Positions 53,407 through 62,298 of a DNA stretch of 64,000 nt are shown here, piece by piece. Positions within the stretch are counted from its first letter, which is position 1, and each line of letters opens with the position of its first letter. The stretch spans positions 1-64,000 of the forward strand of contig NZ_WQKZ01000005.1 in assembly GCF_009755225.1 (NCBI RefSeq). Direction: 5' to 3'. Source of the DNA: Hymenobacter ginkgonis. Its GTDB lineage: Bacteria > Bacteroidota > Bacteroidia > Cytophagales > Hymenobacteraceae. Below the pieces are notes generated by a model that did not search any database, was not told the DNA's origin, and saw nothing but the letters and a program-made list of their open reading frames with translations. The translations under genes and the position numbers were made by a program.

Positions 53407-54497
53407 TAAGAATGCCCTTCACCACCCGAGCCAACCTGCTTGCCCGGCACCACCACTCGCTTACCCAGAGCTTCAATAGCCAGCGCCAGTGCCACCGTGA
53501 ACAACGGCGCCGACAGGTAACCCATGCGCCCCAGGTCGCCCGAAAGCAGCATGTGCACCAGCACTACAGCCAGTAGCAACACCTCGGCTGGGCGCAGCAC
53601 GGGAGCCAGCACTTGCCGGCCGGCTGGGTGCAGCGCCGCCGCCAGCACCAGCAGTCCGAAGAGGCCAAAAATGCTGAATAACTCGCCTACCCCCTTTACC
53701 GAAGCTGCCCGCCGCAGCGAGTACGTAAGATTGTCAACGTGCGAAAGCGCATTGGTAACCGTGGCAGTAGGCGGGCTGCCGGTAGCTTTATCGAGGAAAT
53801 AATGCACGGCCGCCAACGCGAGCACCCCAGCAGCCAGGGCAACGGCCTGCCCGCGCCAACCCAGCGCCCGCCGCCCATACCACATGGCCCAGGGCGCCAG
53901 GAAAACGAACGATTCTTTAGCGAGCGGCCCAAGGAACAAGGCCAGTGCCACGGCCCAGCCAGCACCCACCCGGCCGGGTACCAGTCCGCGCCGCCAAGCG
54001 TAGTAGCTCAGCCCAAAAACGAGGAGGTACAGGCTATCGGTGAGGGGTAGGCCCGCCGCATACTCGGCCCAGCGGCTGCTGAGCACTGCTGCCAGCGCCA
54101 CGGCGGCCGCGCCCGCCCCTGCGCCCGCTAGCCGCGCGGCCCGGTACCACAAAGTGCCGGCTGCGCTTAGCAGCAGGCAATTAACCAGGTAAAAAGCCAG
54201 CCGTAGCGGCCATTCGCCGGCTGGCCGGGGGCTGCTGGCCGGGCTGCCTAGCACTGCCAGGGGCCGCGCCAGGGCACCGGCCGCCAGCGGCACCAGCACC
54301 CGGTAGCGACGCGTCACGTTCACGCTGTCGAAGCGCCCGGCGGCCAGGCGCAGGTAGCTGCGGGTATCGAGCGAGTGCGAAAAATCGTAGTGCCGGTACA
54401 TGGGGTAGGCCAGGTTGAGCAGCAGGCCTAGCCCCAGCGCCCAAGGCAGCAGCCAGCGCCGTACCCAGCCCGGTATTGGCCCCGCTAGCGCCTGCAT
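53406..54497 (-). CDS. GT-C type membrane protein
   Basis: A 363-residue protein with about nine membrane segments. The first loop shows YDFSHSLDTRSYLRLAAGRFDSVNVTRRYRVLVP, with the Asp-bearing pattern seen in GT-C enzymes, and LPLTDSLYLLVF and GPLAKESFVFLAP follow as in related polyprenol-dependent transferases. Its ATG directly follows the TAA of the upstream Pro/Ala-linker gene with no gap, so the two are cotranscribed. Function as glycosyltransferase is probable but not proven. Confidence 0.62.
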   Translation of the reverse strand: MQALAGPIPGWVRRWLLPWALGLGLLLNLAYPMYRHYDFSHSLDTRSYLRLAAGRFDSVNVTRRYRVLVPLAAGALARPLAVLGSPASSPRPAGEWPLRLAFYLVNCLLLSAAGTLWYRAARLAGAGAGAAAVALAAVLSSRWAEYAAGLPLTDSLYLLVFGLSYYAWRRGLVPGRVGAGWAVALALFLGPLAKESFVFLAPWAMWYGRRALGWRGQAVALAAGVLALAAVHYFLDKATGSPPTATVTNALSHVDNLTYSLRRAASVKGVGELFSIFGLFGLLVLAAALHPAGRQVLAPVLRPAEVLLLAVVLVHMLLSGDLGRMGYLSAPLFTVALALAIEALGKRVVVPGKQVGSGGEGHS

Positions 54498-55787
54498 TTA
54501 GGCCCCAGCAAATTTGCGCTCGATGAGTTTGAGCAGCTTGGCCACGTGCTCTTCCTTGCGGCTCCAGTCGTGGCTGGTGCTCAGCTCCTCGCGTACGTAA
54601 GCAAATGCGTCTTCGGCGGTGGGCAGCGAATCGAGGTGCTGAATGGCGGCGTGGTACTCAGTGTTTTCGCCGTTAAACAGCTCATTGATAAAGCTAAACC
54701 GCTGGTTAATAGAAATGGCCTCGCGTAGGCTACCCACCTTGGGTGCGCCGCGCTCGGCCAGCGACGTAGCCGCGCCAGCGTGGGCCGCCCCGCGCAGCGT
54801 CTCGGCCAGCGGCGACGCGGTGGGTTGGGTGGCTTTCAGCTTTTCATAAAGCGGCGCCTCCGCCAACGGCTCCGAGCCAGCAGACAGCGGCATTGGGCTT
54901 GGCGTGGGCGGGGCCGGGCTGGGGGCCTGCGTAGTCGGGCTTGGCGCCGTTGTGGCTGTACTCGGCTCCGGCTTGGCAATACTTGGTGCTGGCGCAGGCA
55001 CAGCAGGGCTCGGTGCTGGCGCAGGGGCGCTCAGCACGGGGGCCGGTGCAGCGGGTGCCGGCGCTGGGGCCGGCTGCGGCGCGGGTTTGGGTGGCTCGGG
55101 CGCGGGCTTGGCGGGTCCATCGCCCCAGAGGTCGGCCTCGGTGAGGGGTAGTAGCGCGCTGAACTCGGCCACCAGCTTGTCGAGGGGGGGGAGGCCTTTC
55201 GCATGAGCCGTGAGGTAGAGGTCGAAGCGCTGGCGCAAAAATTCGCGGCTGAGCGGCGCATTGCCGCCCGGCAGGCTATCCACAAAGCCCTCAAAAAACG
55301 GCCTGCTCTGGTCGAGGTAGCGCAGGTGCTCGCGCAGGTAAGGCAGCGCAATAACTTCGTCGGGGTCGTACACGGCGGGGGCGGCGCCCAGCTCGGGGGT
55401 AGGCAGGAGCAGGCGCTCGAAGGCAGCGGCCGGGTCGGTGCTCAGCAGCAGCGTATCGGCCGCGGCCTGGGCCAGCAGGGGCTCTAGGGCCGCCCGGTCG
55501 AGGCGAATGTGCCGCGAGAGCACGTTCATAAATTGGGTGAGGGCCGCGCGCACGGGCGCAGCTTCAAAATTGAAGTAAGGACTGCGTAGTTGCTCGGCCT
55601 CCTGTTGCCAGCGGCCGAGCAACTGGCGAACTAGCAGCAAGTTAACCTGCTTGATGGGCGTGAATTTAAGCAGCGCCGGACCGTCGAGGGTGGCGTCGGG
55701 CTGGGGGCCAAAAAATTGCTGGCTAAGCCGGGTGGCTAGCCGGCGGCCGTATTGCTCGCACTTGGCGAGGCTATATTTGTCCTGCAT
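54498..55787 (-). CDS. Pro/Ala-linker protein with conserved helical C-terminal domain
   Basis: A 429-residue cytoplasmic protein without signal peptide or membrane segment. The first ~220 residues are helical and Leu/Gln-rich. A low-complexity linker of Pro, Ala, Ser and Thr spans about residues 225-310. The last ~75 residues (INQRFSFINELFNGENTEY, LDSLPTAEDAFAYVREEL, LLKLIERKFAG) match a C-terminal domain I have seen in uncharacterised Bacteroidota proteins. The start is taken as the ATG at 55787 (MQDKYSLAKCEQYG). It is read divergently from the ferredoxin gene. Confidence 0.75.
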   Translation of the reverse strand: MQDKYSLAKCEQYGRRLATRLSQQFFGPQPDATLDGPALLKFTPIKQVNLLLVRQLLGRWQQEAEQLRSPYFNFEAAPVRAALTQFMNVLSRHIRLDRAALEPLLAQAAADTLLLSTDPAAAFERLLLPTPELGAAPAVYDPDEVIALPYLREHLRYLDQSRPFFEGFVDSLPGGNAPLSREFLRQRFDLYLTAHAKGLPPLDKLVAEFSALLPLTEADLWGDGPAKPAPEPPKPAPQPAPAPAPAAPAPVLSAPAPAPSPAVPAPAPSIAKPEPSTATTAPSPTTQAPSPAPPTPSPMPLSAGSEPLAEAPLYEKLKATQPTASPLAETLRGAAHAGAATSLAERGAPKVGSLREAISINQRFSFINELFNGENTEYHAAIQHLDSLPTAEDAFAYVREELSTSHDWSRKEEHVAKLLKLIERKFAGA

Positions 55788-55836
55788 AGCTTGCGCCGGC
55801 CGTTGGGCCGGTTTCGTGCGCCAAGTTAGCCACAAA

Positions 55837-56103
55837 ATGCCCCTCCTGACCGTTCAGGGCCTGCCTGGCCCGCCGCTCTCTGTGCCGGCCGGCACCACGG
55901 TGCTGGCTGCCATTCATGCCGCCGGGTACGACTGGTGGCACGCCTGCGGGGCCAAGGGCCGATGCACCACCTGCCGCGTACGGGTGCTGGCTGGCACCGA
56001 ATTCCTTACCCCACCCACCGAGCCCGAGCTGCGCTACCGCGCCGCTGGCCGCCTCGGCCCTACCGAGCGCCTGGCCTGCCAGGTGCGGGCCACGGCTGAG
56101 TAA
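55837..56103 (+). CDS. small 2Fe-2S ferredoxin
   Basis: An 88-residue single-domain ferredoxin. The cluster Cys residues are in HACGAKGRCTTCRVRV with the spacing C-x5-C-x2-C, as in adrenodoxin-type proteins, and the fourth is in LACQVRA. The beta-grasp fold is suggested by PPLSVPAGTTVLAAIHAAG. The partner redox enzyme is not nearby. The ATG at 55837 is 49 bases from the divergent start at 55787. Confidence 0.87.
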   Translation: MPLLTVQGLPGPPLSVPAGTTVLAAIHAAGYDWWHACGAKGRCTTCRVRVLAGTEFLTPPTEPELRYRAAGRLGPTERLACQVRATAE

Positions 56104-56319
56104 TGCTGTACTAGCTGTGAGCCGAAAATGGTCGCAGTGCCCACTGCGCACTGCGTTTCATGGACCAAAAATCTGCGGCGAGAGTTAGCTAGTTTGGTGG
56201 CGAAGCCAGCCGCGCATCGGGGAGCAATGCCGTACTTTGTAAGACGTACCTTAGCTAGCTACGCAAGTAGGGGGTGTTCCGAACTCCTACTTTAGAACTT
56301 CTAACTCCTAATTCGACCC

Positions 56320-56946
56320 GTGTTCACCGAGCCCCGCCGTTTTGCCGATTTCCCGCGCCATCGGGGCTGGCTGGAAGTTATTTGCGGCTCCATGTTTTCG
56401 GGTAAAACCGAGGAGCTGATTCGCCGCCTCACCCGCGCCCGCATTGCGCGGCAGCGGGTCGAGATTTTCAAGCCCGCCCTCGATACGCGCTACCACACCG
56501 ACGATGTGGTGAGCCACAACCAGAATAGCATCCGCTCGACGCCGGTGCAGTCGCCCTCCGAAATCCTGCTGCTGGCCGGCGGCAGCACCGACGTAGTGGG
56601 CATCGACGAAGCCCAATTCTTCGACGAGAGCCTGGTGGAAGTGTGCCGCCAGTTGGCCAACCAGGGCACCCGCGTCATTGTGGCGGGACTCGATATGGAC
56701 TACCTCGGCCGGCCTTTCGGCCCCATGCCGGCGCTGCTGGCCACGGCCGAGTTCGTAACCAAAGTGCACGCCGTGTGCGTGTGCTGCGGCGAGCTGGCCG
56801 CCTACTCGTACCGCATCGCGGCCAGCGAAAGCCAGATTTTGCTAGGCGAAACCGATGCCTACGAGGCCCGTTGCCGCCCCTGCTTCCTAGCGGGTGAGGC
56901 CGCCCACACCCACCGCGCCGAGGCCGGCCAGCGCACCGCGCACTAA
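56320..56946 (+). CDS. tdk: thymidine kinase
   Basis: Phosphorylates thymidine in the salvage pathway. A 208-residue type II kinase starting with GTG. The Walker A motif is GSMFSGKTEEL near residue 23, Walker B is VVGIDEAQFFDE near residue 92, and AGLDMDYLGRPFG forms the lasso region. The structural zinc Cys residues are in CVCCGE and RCRPC. The C-terminal tail is longer than usual and rich in Ala/His. Confidence 0.95.
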   Translation: MFTEPRRFADFPRHRGWLEVICGSMFSGKTEELIRRLTRARIARQRVEIFKPALDTRYHTDDVVSHNQNSIRSTPVQSPSEILLLAGGSTDVVGIDEAQFFDESLVEVCRQLANQGTRVIVAGLDMDYLGRPFGPMPALLATAEFVTKVHAVCVCCGELAAYSYRIAASESQILLGETDAYEARCRPCFLAGEAAHTHRAEAGQRTAH

Positions 56947-57000
56947 GCAGCGGCAGTTGGGCGTTGGCTTACTGGCTGGTCAGTAGTGCATAATAAAATT

Positions 57001-57102
57001 TAAGAACGTCATGCTGAACGTAGGGAAGCATCGCTACCGCTTCATCCGCGCCGGGCAACGAAGCGGTAGCGATGCTTCCCTACGTTCAGCATGACGTTCT
57101 TA
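57001..57102. repeat. REP/MITE-like hairpin, copy 6
   Basis: The best-preserved copy: perfect 43-base arms (57001-57043 and 57060-57102) around a 16-base loop, ends TAAGAACGTC and GACGTTCTTA. It lies between tdk and porZ, 40 bases before the porZ ATG, so it must be either downstream of the tdk message or inside the porZ leader. Confidence 0.95.
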
Positions 57103-57142
57103 TAAAGATTCTCTCCCTGGATTACCACACAACACGCTTTCT

Positions 57143-59530
57143 ATGCGCCACTTCTCCACTTGGGTTTTGACTATCGTACTGCTGGTGGGGGTAGGGGCCG
57201 GCGCGCGGGCCCAGGGCGTGGCCTACGGCGATTGGCAGCTGCATCTGCCCGCCCAGCACCCGCTGGTATTGGCCGACGCCGGCAGCCGGCTCTACGTGGC
57301 CGACGAGGCATCCTTCTACTTCTACGACAAAACTACCAATAGCACCCAACAGCTTTCGCGCCGCGATGGCCTGAGCGATGTGGGCGTGGCGGCCCTCGCC
57401 TACGATTCGGCCTCGGCCCAGCTGGTAGTGGTGTATCGCAACGGCAACATCGACGTGGTGGGTAGCACCGGCACGGTACGCAACGTCACGGCCCTGCTGC
57501 GCAAAGACAGCCAGACGGCCAAAGTCATCAACCAAGTGCAGATTTACAATGGCTTGGCCTACATCGGTACTACCCTGGGCGTGGTGGTGCTCGACTTGGC
57601 CCGGCTGGAAGTGCGCGATACCTACGCGGCCATCGGGGCCGGCGGGGCCACCGTAAACGCCTACGCCACGGTGGTGCTGCACGATACCATTTTTGCGGCT
57701 ACCTCGCGGGGCGTGCTGCGCGGGCGTCTCAGCTCGGCCGTCAACCTGCTCGACTACCGCAGCTGGACGCAGGAATTTCCCATTGGCAACGTGCCTACCC
57801 AGGTATTTTTGCAGGCCGCCGCCTACCGCGGTCATTTGTATGTAGCCAGCAGCTTTCGGGGCATCGAGTATTTGGCGGGGGTAGGGGCCGCTCGCAGCTG
57901 GCGCAACCTGGCCAATAGCTACGGCAACGATGCCCGGCGGCTGCGCCCCAGCGCCGTGGGGCTGCTGCTATCCTTCGCAGGTGCTGACTTGCGCCGCTAC
58001 GACGCTACTACCCGCCTAGTGAGCACCGTGCTGCCAGCCGCGGCCGTGGGCGACGTATACGATGTGGCCCGCCAGGCCGACGGCACGTATTTCGTGGCCA
58101 GCTACACCAACGGTCTGTTGCGCTTTGGGCCCGGCATCACCAGCAACCCAGAAGTCATTCGGCCCAATGCGCCGGCTACCACGGCGGCGTTTGGCTTGCT
58201 AGCCGACGCCAAAACCAGCACCGTAGACGTTTTTACGGGCGGCTATTCCAGCGATAGCGGTTTGCAGCTCGGCCGGCGCCTCGGGTTTTACGAATACCAG
58301 AACGGGCAGTGGACCAATTATAACCCTACGAACTACCCCAACCCCACCGACTTTCCCAACCTGCTCGACCTGTCGCACGGCACCCGCACCCCCGATGGCA
58401 CGCTCTACCTGGCCAGCTACGGCAACGGCTTGCTCGAATGGAAGGGGGTAGGGCAGTACCGGCAGTTTACGGCCGGCACGCCTGGTTCGCTTTTGCGCAG
58501 CAGTTCCGAGCCGGCTGACCCGTTTTACCCTAATGCCGTGCGCGTAACCGACGTGGCCGCCGACCCCACCAACGGCCGCGTGTGGGTAGTAAATCGCCAC
58601 CAGCGCGTTGGCGCGCCGGGCCTGCTGCGCTTCCGCCCCAGCAATGCTACCTGGGATGCTGCCCCCGCTTTTTCAGGTTTTGAAAACCTCGACCGGGTGG
58701 TTATCGACAATTTTGGCAACCCCTGGGCCACCGAATCGCGCAAGGGGGGGGTAGGGCTGGTGGCTTACGACACGACTAGCCGCACGCCCTTTTACTTCAC
58801 GGTGGGCAACGGCCTGCCCACCCGCTCCAGCAACGCGCTCTACAGCATTGCGCGCGACCGCACCGGCGCCATCTGGATTGGTACCGGCGCGGGCGTGGCC
58901 GTCTTCAACGACCCCAGCCAACTGGTGAGCGCTGCTGCCACGGGCACGGCCCCCAGCGGCTTCACCCAGCCCTTGGTGACGCGCGGCGCCGGTACGGGCT
59001 TCGAGGCGCTCTACAACGAAGCCGTGACGTGCATTGCCATCGACGGGGCCAACCGCAAGTGGTTTGGCACGGCCAACGGCCTCTGGCTGTTCAGCGCCGA
59101 TGCTTCCGAGGCGCTGCTCAACTTTACCACTGCCAACAGCCCGCTGCCTAGCAACGGCATTGTGGATGTGGCCGTGAACGACAAAACCGGCGAGGTTTTC
59201 GTGGCCACCAACGGCGGCGTAGTTAGCTACCGCGGCTCGGCCACCGTCACGGAAGCGGCCCCCAGCTGCGCTCAGGTATTTCCTAACCCCGTGCGGCCCG
59301 ATTTTGCGGGCACTGTGGGCATTAGTGGGGTAGTAAATAATGGGTTGGTGAAAATAACCGACGTGGCCGGCCACCTGGTTTACAGCACCCAGGCCGCGGG
59401 CGGCACCGTCACCTGGAACCTCAACGACGCCGACGGCCGCCGCGTGCGCTCGGGCGTGTACCTGGTGCTCACCTCCGACGCCAACGGCAAAAATACCTGC
59501 GTCAGCAAGGTCGCCGTGCTCAGCAAATAA
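57143..59530 (+). CDS. porZ: PorZ-like T9SS protein (beta-propeller, sorting domain)
   Basis: A 795-residue exported protein. The signal peptide ends GARAQG. Two propeller-type domains follow, with YGDWQLHLPAQHPLVLA, SRRDGLSDVGVAALAYD and VVYRNGNIDVV near residues 28-120, characteristic of PorZ, and IWIGTGAGVAVF and KWFGTANGLWLF later on. The last ~80 residues form a T9SS type A sorting domain with FPNPVRPDF and SGVYLVLTSDANGK. PorZ sits at the cell surface and helps attach the lipopolysaccharide anchor to T9SS cargo. recO follows, a pairing common in Bacteroidota. Confidence 0.88.
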   Translation: MRHFSTWVLTIVLLVGVGAGARAQGVAYGDWQLHLPAQHPLVLADAGSRLYVADEASFYFYDKTTNSTQQLSRRDGLSDVGVAALAYDSASAQLVVVYRNGNIDVVGSTGTVRNVTALLRKDSQTAKVINQVQIYNGLAYIGTTLGVVVLDLARLEVRDTYAAIGAGGATVNAYATVVLHDTIFAATSRGVLRGRLSSAVNLLDYRSWTQEFPIGNVPTQVFLQAAAYRGHLYVASSFRGIEYLAGVGAARSWRNLANSYGNDARRLRPSAVGLLLSFAGADLRRYDATTRLVSTVLPAAAVGDVYDVARQADGTYFVASYTNGLLRFGPGITSNPEVIRPNAPATTAAFGLLADAKTSTVDVFTGGYSSDSGLQLGRRLGFYEYQNGQWTNYNPTNYPNPTDFPNLLDLSHGTRTPDGTLYLASYGNGLLEWKGVGQYRQFTAGTPGSLLRSSSEPADPFYPNAVRVTDVAADPTNGRVWVVNRHQRVGAPGLLRFRPSNATWDAAPAFSGFENLDRVVIDNFGNPWATESRKGGVGLVAYDTTSRTPFYFTVGNGLPTRSSNALYSIARDRTGAIWIGTGAGVAVFNDPSQLVSAAATGTAPSGFTQPLVTRGAGTGFEALYNEAVTCIAIDGANRKWFGTANGLWLFSADASEALLNFTTANSPLPSNGIVDVAVNDKTGEVFVATNGGVVSYRGSATVTEAAPSCAQVFPNPVRPDFAGTVGISGVVNNGLVKITDVAGHLVYSTQAAGGTVTWNLNDADGRRVRSGVYLVLTSDANGKNTCVSKVAVLSK

Positions 59531-59569
59531 GGAATTGGTGGGGAGGAAGTGTTGTTAAAGAATAGCAAA

Positions 59570-59680
59570 AAAAGAACGTCATACTGACGTAAGGAAGCAT
59601 CGCTACTGCGTAACTAACCTCGGCGATTGAGTTTTACTGCTGCAGTAAAGATGCTTCCTTCGTCAGCATGACGTTCTTTT
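59570..59680. repeat. REP/MITE-like hairpin, copy 7
   Basis: About 111 bp with ends AAAAGAACGTCATACTGACG and CGTCAGCATGACGTTCTTTT. The central part is mostly unpaired. It lies between the codirectional porZ and recO genes and ends 26 bases before the recO ATG. Confidence 0.88.
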
Positions 59681-59705
59681 CTATTGCCCATTCCCTCTAT
59701 ATTTT

Positions 59706-60431
59706 ATGCAAATCAAAACCCGCGGCATTGTCTTAAGCTTCCTCAAATACCGCGAAACCAGCATTATCGCCCGCGTTTACACCGAGCAGCGCGGCGTGCA
59801 GAGCTACCTCGTCAACGGCGTGCGCAAGGCCAAGCCGCCGGGGCGCATCGCCCTATTTCAGCCCCTTACTTTGCTAGAATTGGTGGCCTACGTGCCGCGC
59901 CAAGGGGGCAGCCTCACCCGGTTGTCCGAGTTTCGCTGCGCCGAACCCTACCGCTCCCTACCCTACGATATGCGCAAGAGCAGCGTCGCGCTGTTTTTAT
60001 CAGAAGTCCTGGGCAAATCGGTGCGTGAAGAAGAGGAAAATCCTGCCCTGTTCCGCTTTTTGCACGACTCCATCCTGGCCTTCGATGAACAAACGGTGGG
60101 CACCGAAAATTTTGCCCTACTTTTCTTGCTGCACTTAGCCAACTACCTGGGTTTCGGCGCCGAAACCGGCGGCGAAATCATCGACCAGGTAGCGCTGGCC
60201 GGCCCGGCGCCGGTGGGGAGCGGCTTGGGCAATGGCCCCGCCACGCTGCGCCTGCGCGAGTTTGAGCAGTATTTTGATGAGCTCCTGCGCGCCCCGGCTG
60301 GCACCGCCATCCCCAACGGCACGGTGCGCCGCGAGTTGCTAGCGGTGCTCATCCGCTACTACCAGCTGCACGTCGAGAATATGGGCGAAATAAAGTCACT
60401 CGACATCCTCAGCGAGGTACTAGGGGGGTAG
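59706..60431 (+). CDS. recO: DNA repair protein RecO
   Basis: A 241-residue protein that anneals single strands and helps load RecA in the RecFOR pathway. The N-terminal OB-fold contains TRGIVLSFLKYRETSIIARVYTEQ (residues 5-28) and SYLVNGVRKAK. The C-terminal helical part contains LFRFLHDSILAFDE and FALLFLLHLANYLGF. The stop at 60431 is followed by hairpin copy 8. Confidence 0.93.
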   Translation: MQIKTRGIVLSFLKYRETSIIARVYTEQRGVQSYLVNGVRKAKPPGRIALFQPLTLLELVAYVPRQGGSLTRLSEFRCAEPYRSLPYDMRKSSVALFLSEVLGKSVREEEENPALFRFLHDSILAFDEQTVGTENFALLFLLHLANYLGFGAETGGEIIDQVALAGPAPVGSGLGNGPATLRLREFEQYFDELLRAPAGTAIPNGTVRRELLAVLIRYYQLHVENMGEIKSLDILSEVLGG

Positions 60432-60450
60432 GAGCAATTGCCAATCTGGT

Positions 60451-60503
60451 CCTAAAAAAGAACGTCCTGCTGAGCTTGTCGAAGCAGGACGTTCTTTTTT
60501 AGG
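60451..60503. repeat. REP-like hairpin, copy 8 (short form)
   Basis: A compact 53-base version with perfect 21-base arms (60451-60471 and 60483-60503) and an 11-base loop, GAGCTTGTCGA. It keeps AAGAACGTCCTGCT and GAAGCAGGACGTTCTT. It lies between the convergent recO and FKBP genes, with A6 and T6 on its sides, so it doubles as a two-way terminator. Confidence 0.92.
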
Positions 60504-60516
60504 AGCCTTCCCTACC

Positions 60517-61506
60517 CTACTTAATTCCCGTCAGCTCCACATCGAAGCGCAGCACGGCGTTGGCCGGAATATCAGCGCCCGCGCCGCGCTCGCCGTAGCC
60601 CAGCGGCGACGGAATGAGCAGCATGGCCTTGCTGCCTTTGGGTAGCGCGGCAATGCCCTGGTCCCAGCCCTGAATCACCTGGCCCTGGCCCAGCACGAAG
60701 TCAAACGGCGTGTCACCGTGCTTGGCCGTCGAGTCAAATTCCTTGCCGGTAGCCAGCACCGTACCGCGGTACTTCACGCTCACCGTCTGGCCTTTTTTGG
60801 GCAGCACGCCCTTGCCGCGCACCGTGATGACGTACCAGGTGCCGCCCACCGTCTTTTTGGCTTTAGTGGTGAGCTTATTCTTTTTGATATACGCCTGAAT
60901 AGTAGCGTCGTCCTTCAGCAACTGCTTGGCCGAGCGGGCTTTGGCTAGGCGCTGCTGCTCGGCCTGCATGGCCTGCTGGCGGGCGCGCATCTGGTCGGCC
61001 GTCAGTAGCTCTTTAGCAGCCACTACAAACCGAAAGCCATTGCCCGACCGCTTGATGAACGGGGGGATAGGTTGGCCCGCCTTGCCAAATAACGAGTCGG
61101 CGTTGAAGCGAAACACGGCGCTGTCGCCGGGCAGCAGCAGGCTCATCGCCTCTTCGGGGGTGCCTTTGCCGGGGTTGGGGCCTAGGCCCACGGGCACTGG
61201 CTGCGGCTTGGTGCCGGCCGGCGCTTGGCGCGCCTGCATCTGGCGCGTGTCCATAAGCACCGAGTCGCGGTCGGTGCGGTACTGCAAATTGATGAGCAAC
61301 ACCTGGCCCTGGCGGCTGGCGTAGGGCGCATCGCCGGGTGGGTTTAGCGGGCGGGGGGCGTAGTGCCCGGCCGCATCGCGCCGAAACAGCTGGTACTCGG
61401 TGCCGCTGGGCAGGCGCTCAAAGCCGGGGGTAGGGGCTACCTGGGCGGCGGCCAGGGTGGGGGGTAGCAGCGCCACCGCTGCTAGTAAAAAGGGGAAGAA
61501 ACGCAT
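60517..61506 (-). CDS. FKBP-type peptidyl-prolyl isomerase 1
   Basis: A 329-residue exported isomerase. The signal peptide ends LAAAQ. A variable N-terminal half with VFRFNADSLFGKAGQPI and a helical stretch (LTADQMRARQQAMQAEQQR) leads to a C-terminal FKBP domain: GQTVSVKYRGTVLATGKEFD, VIQGWDQGIAALPKGSKAMLLIP, GYGERGAGADIPANAVLRFDVEL. It speeds proline isomerisation during folding of exported proteins. The ATG at 61506 fits the signal peptide. First in map order of three related genes. Confidence 0.92.
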   Translation of the reverse strand: MRFFPFLLAAVALLPPTLAAAQVAPTPGFERLPSGTEYQLFRRDAAGHYAPRPLNPPGDAPYASRQGQVLLINLQYRTDRDSVLMDTRQMQARQAPAGTKPQPVPVGLGPNPGKGTPEEAMSLLLPGDSAVFRFNADSLFGKAGQPIPPFIKRSGNGFRFVVAAKELLTADQMRARQQAMQAEQQRLAKARSAKQLLKDDATIQAYIKKNKLTTKAKKTVGGTWYVITVRGKGVLPKKGQTVSVKYRGTVLATGKEFDSTAKHGDTPFDFVLGQGQVIQGWDQGIAALPKGSKAMLLIPSPLGYGERGAGADIPANAVLRFDVELTGIK

Positions 61507-61547
61507 GAAGCTGCAAGCTGTTAAATGCCCATCGCAACGGGCTTTAC

Positions 61548-61600
61548 AAAAAAAGCGGTGACGATGCCCCGGCCTTAGCCAGCTCAGCACCATCACCGCC
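61548..61600 (-). terminator. terminator of FKBP gene 2
   Basis: On the minus strand a 13-bp stem (GCGGTGATGGTGC/GCATCGTCACCGC, two G-U type mismatches) is followed by seven T. It begins 29 bases after the stop at 61629. Confidence 0.8.
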
Positions 61601-61628
61601 TAACTACTTTACTGCTGAATAAGTCTTG

Positions 61629-62213
61629 TTAGTTAGATACTTCCAGCACCTCCACGTCGAACAACAAGGAGGAGTCGGGATAAATGCTGTAGGCCGAGCC
61701 CGAAACGCTGCCCGTGGGCCCGTACGCCAGCCGCGAAGGGATAAGCAGCAGCGAGCGGTCGCCCTGGCGCATATACGTCAAGCCTTCGCTGAAGCCCGCT
61801 ACCAAGCCCGTGCCAACCGTGAAAACTGCGCAGCCGCAGGCCGTATGGTTTTCGGTCGAATTATCAAAAACATTGCCTGGCAAAGGGCCACTACCTAAGT
61901 ACGTATAATCGGGGTTGGCGCTCAGCACCCGGCCAACGTACTTCACGCGTACTTGCTTGCCCGTAGTGGCGGCCAGGCCACTGCCCTTCACCAGCGGCAC
62001 AATGTATACGCCATCGTCGGTGCGCGTGTAGGTAGTGTAATTGTTCTTCTTCAGGTAGCTCTGAATGGTATCGTCGTCGATGACGGCGTACTGGTCTTGG
62101 TGCTCACGGGTAGCCCGCGTAATGGCGTTGTCGCCGCAGCTACTGAGGCCGCCGGCCGCCGTGAGCGCCAGCAACAGCACCGGCAAAAAGGAGAAAAGTT
62201 GGCGTACGTTCAT
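61629..62213 (-). CDS. FKBP-type peptidyl-prolyl isomerase 2, lipoprotein
   Basis: A 194-residue lipoprotein with lipobox GGLSSC. The FKBP domain is shorter and more divergent: GKQVRVKYVGRVLS, FTVGTGLVAGFSEGLTYMRQGDRSLLLIPSRLAYGP, LLFDVEVLEV. A Cys pair, ENHTACGCAVF, is unusual for the family. The ATG at 62213 follows a -7 element and a leader hairpin. It has its own promoter and terminator, unlike an operon member. Confidence 0.9.
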   Translation of the reverse strand: MNVRQLFSFLPVLLLALTAAGGLSSCGDNAITRATREHQDQYAVIDDDTIQSYLKKNNYTTYTRTDDGVYIVPLVKGSGLAATTGKQVRVKYVGRVLSANPDYTYLGSGPLPGNVFDNSTENHTACGCAVFTVGTGLVAGFSEGLTYMRQGDRSLLLIPSRLAYGPTGSVSGSAYSIYPDSSLLFDVEVLEVSN

Positions 62214-62250
62214 AGAATAGGAAAGCCGGTAGCGAAAGCGGGTAACAAAA

Positions 62251-62274
62251 CCGCCGCGCCAAGTGGCGCGGCGG
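62251..62274 (-). promoter_or_regulatory. leader hairpin of FKBP gene 2
   Basis: CCGCCGCGCC and GGCGCGGCGG form a perfect 10-bp stem with loop AAGT. On the minus strand it comes directly after the -7 element at 62275-62282 and is followed by TTTTGTT, so it may be a terminator of the upstream gene or an attenuator-like leader structure. Confidence 0.6.
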
Positions 62275-62282
62275 CAAAGATA
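62275..62282 (-). promoter_or_regulatory. -7 element TATCTTTG for FKBP gene 2
   Basis: The minus strand reads TATCTTTG exactly, 61 bases before the ATG at 62213. Confidence 0.5.
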
Positions 62283-62298
62283 AAAATCAGGCAACGAA

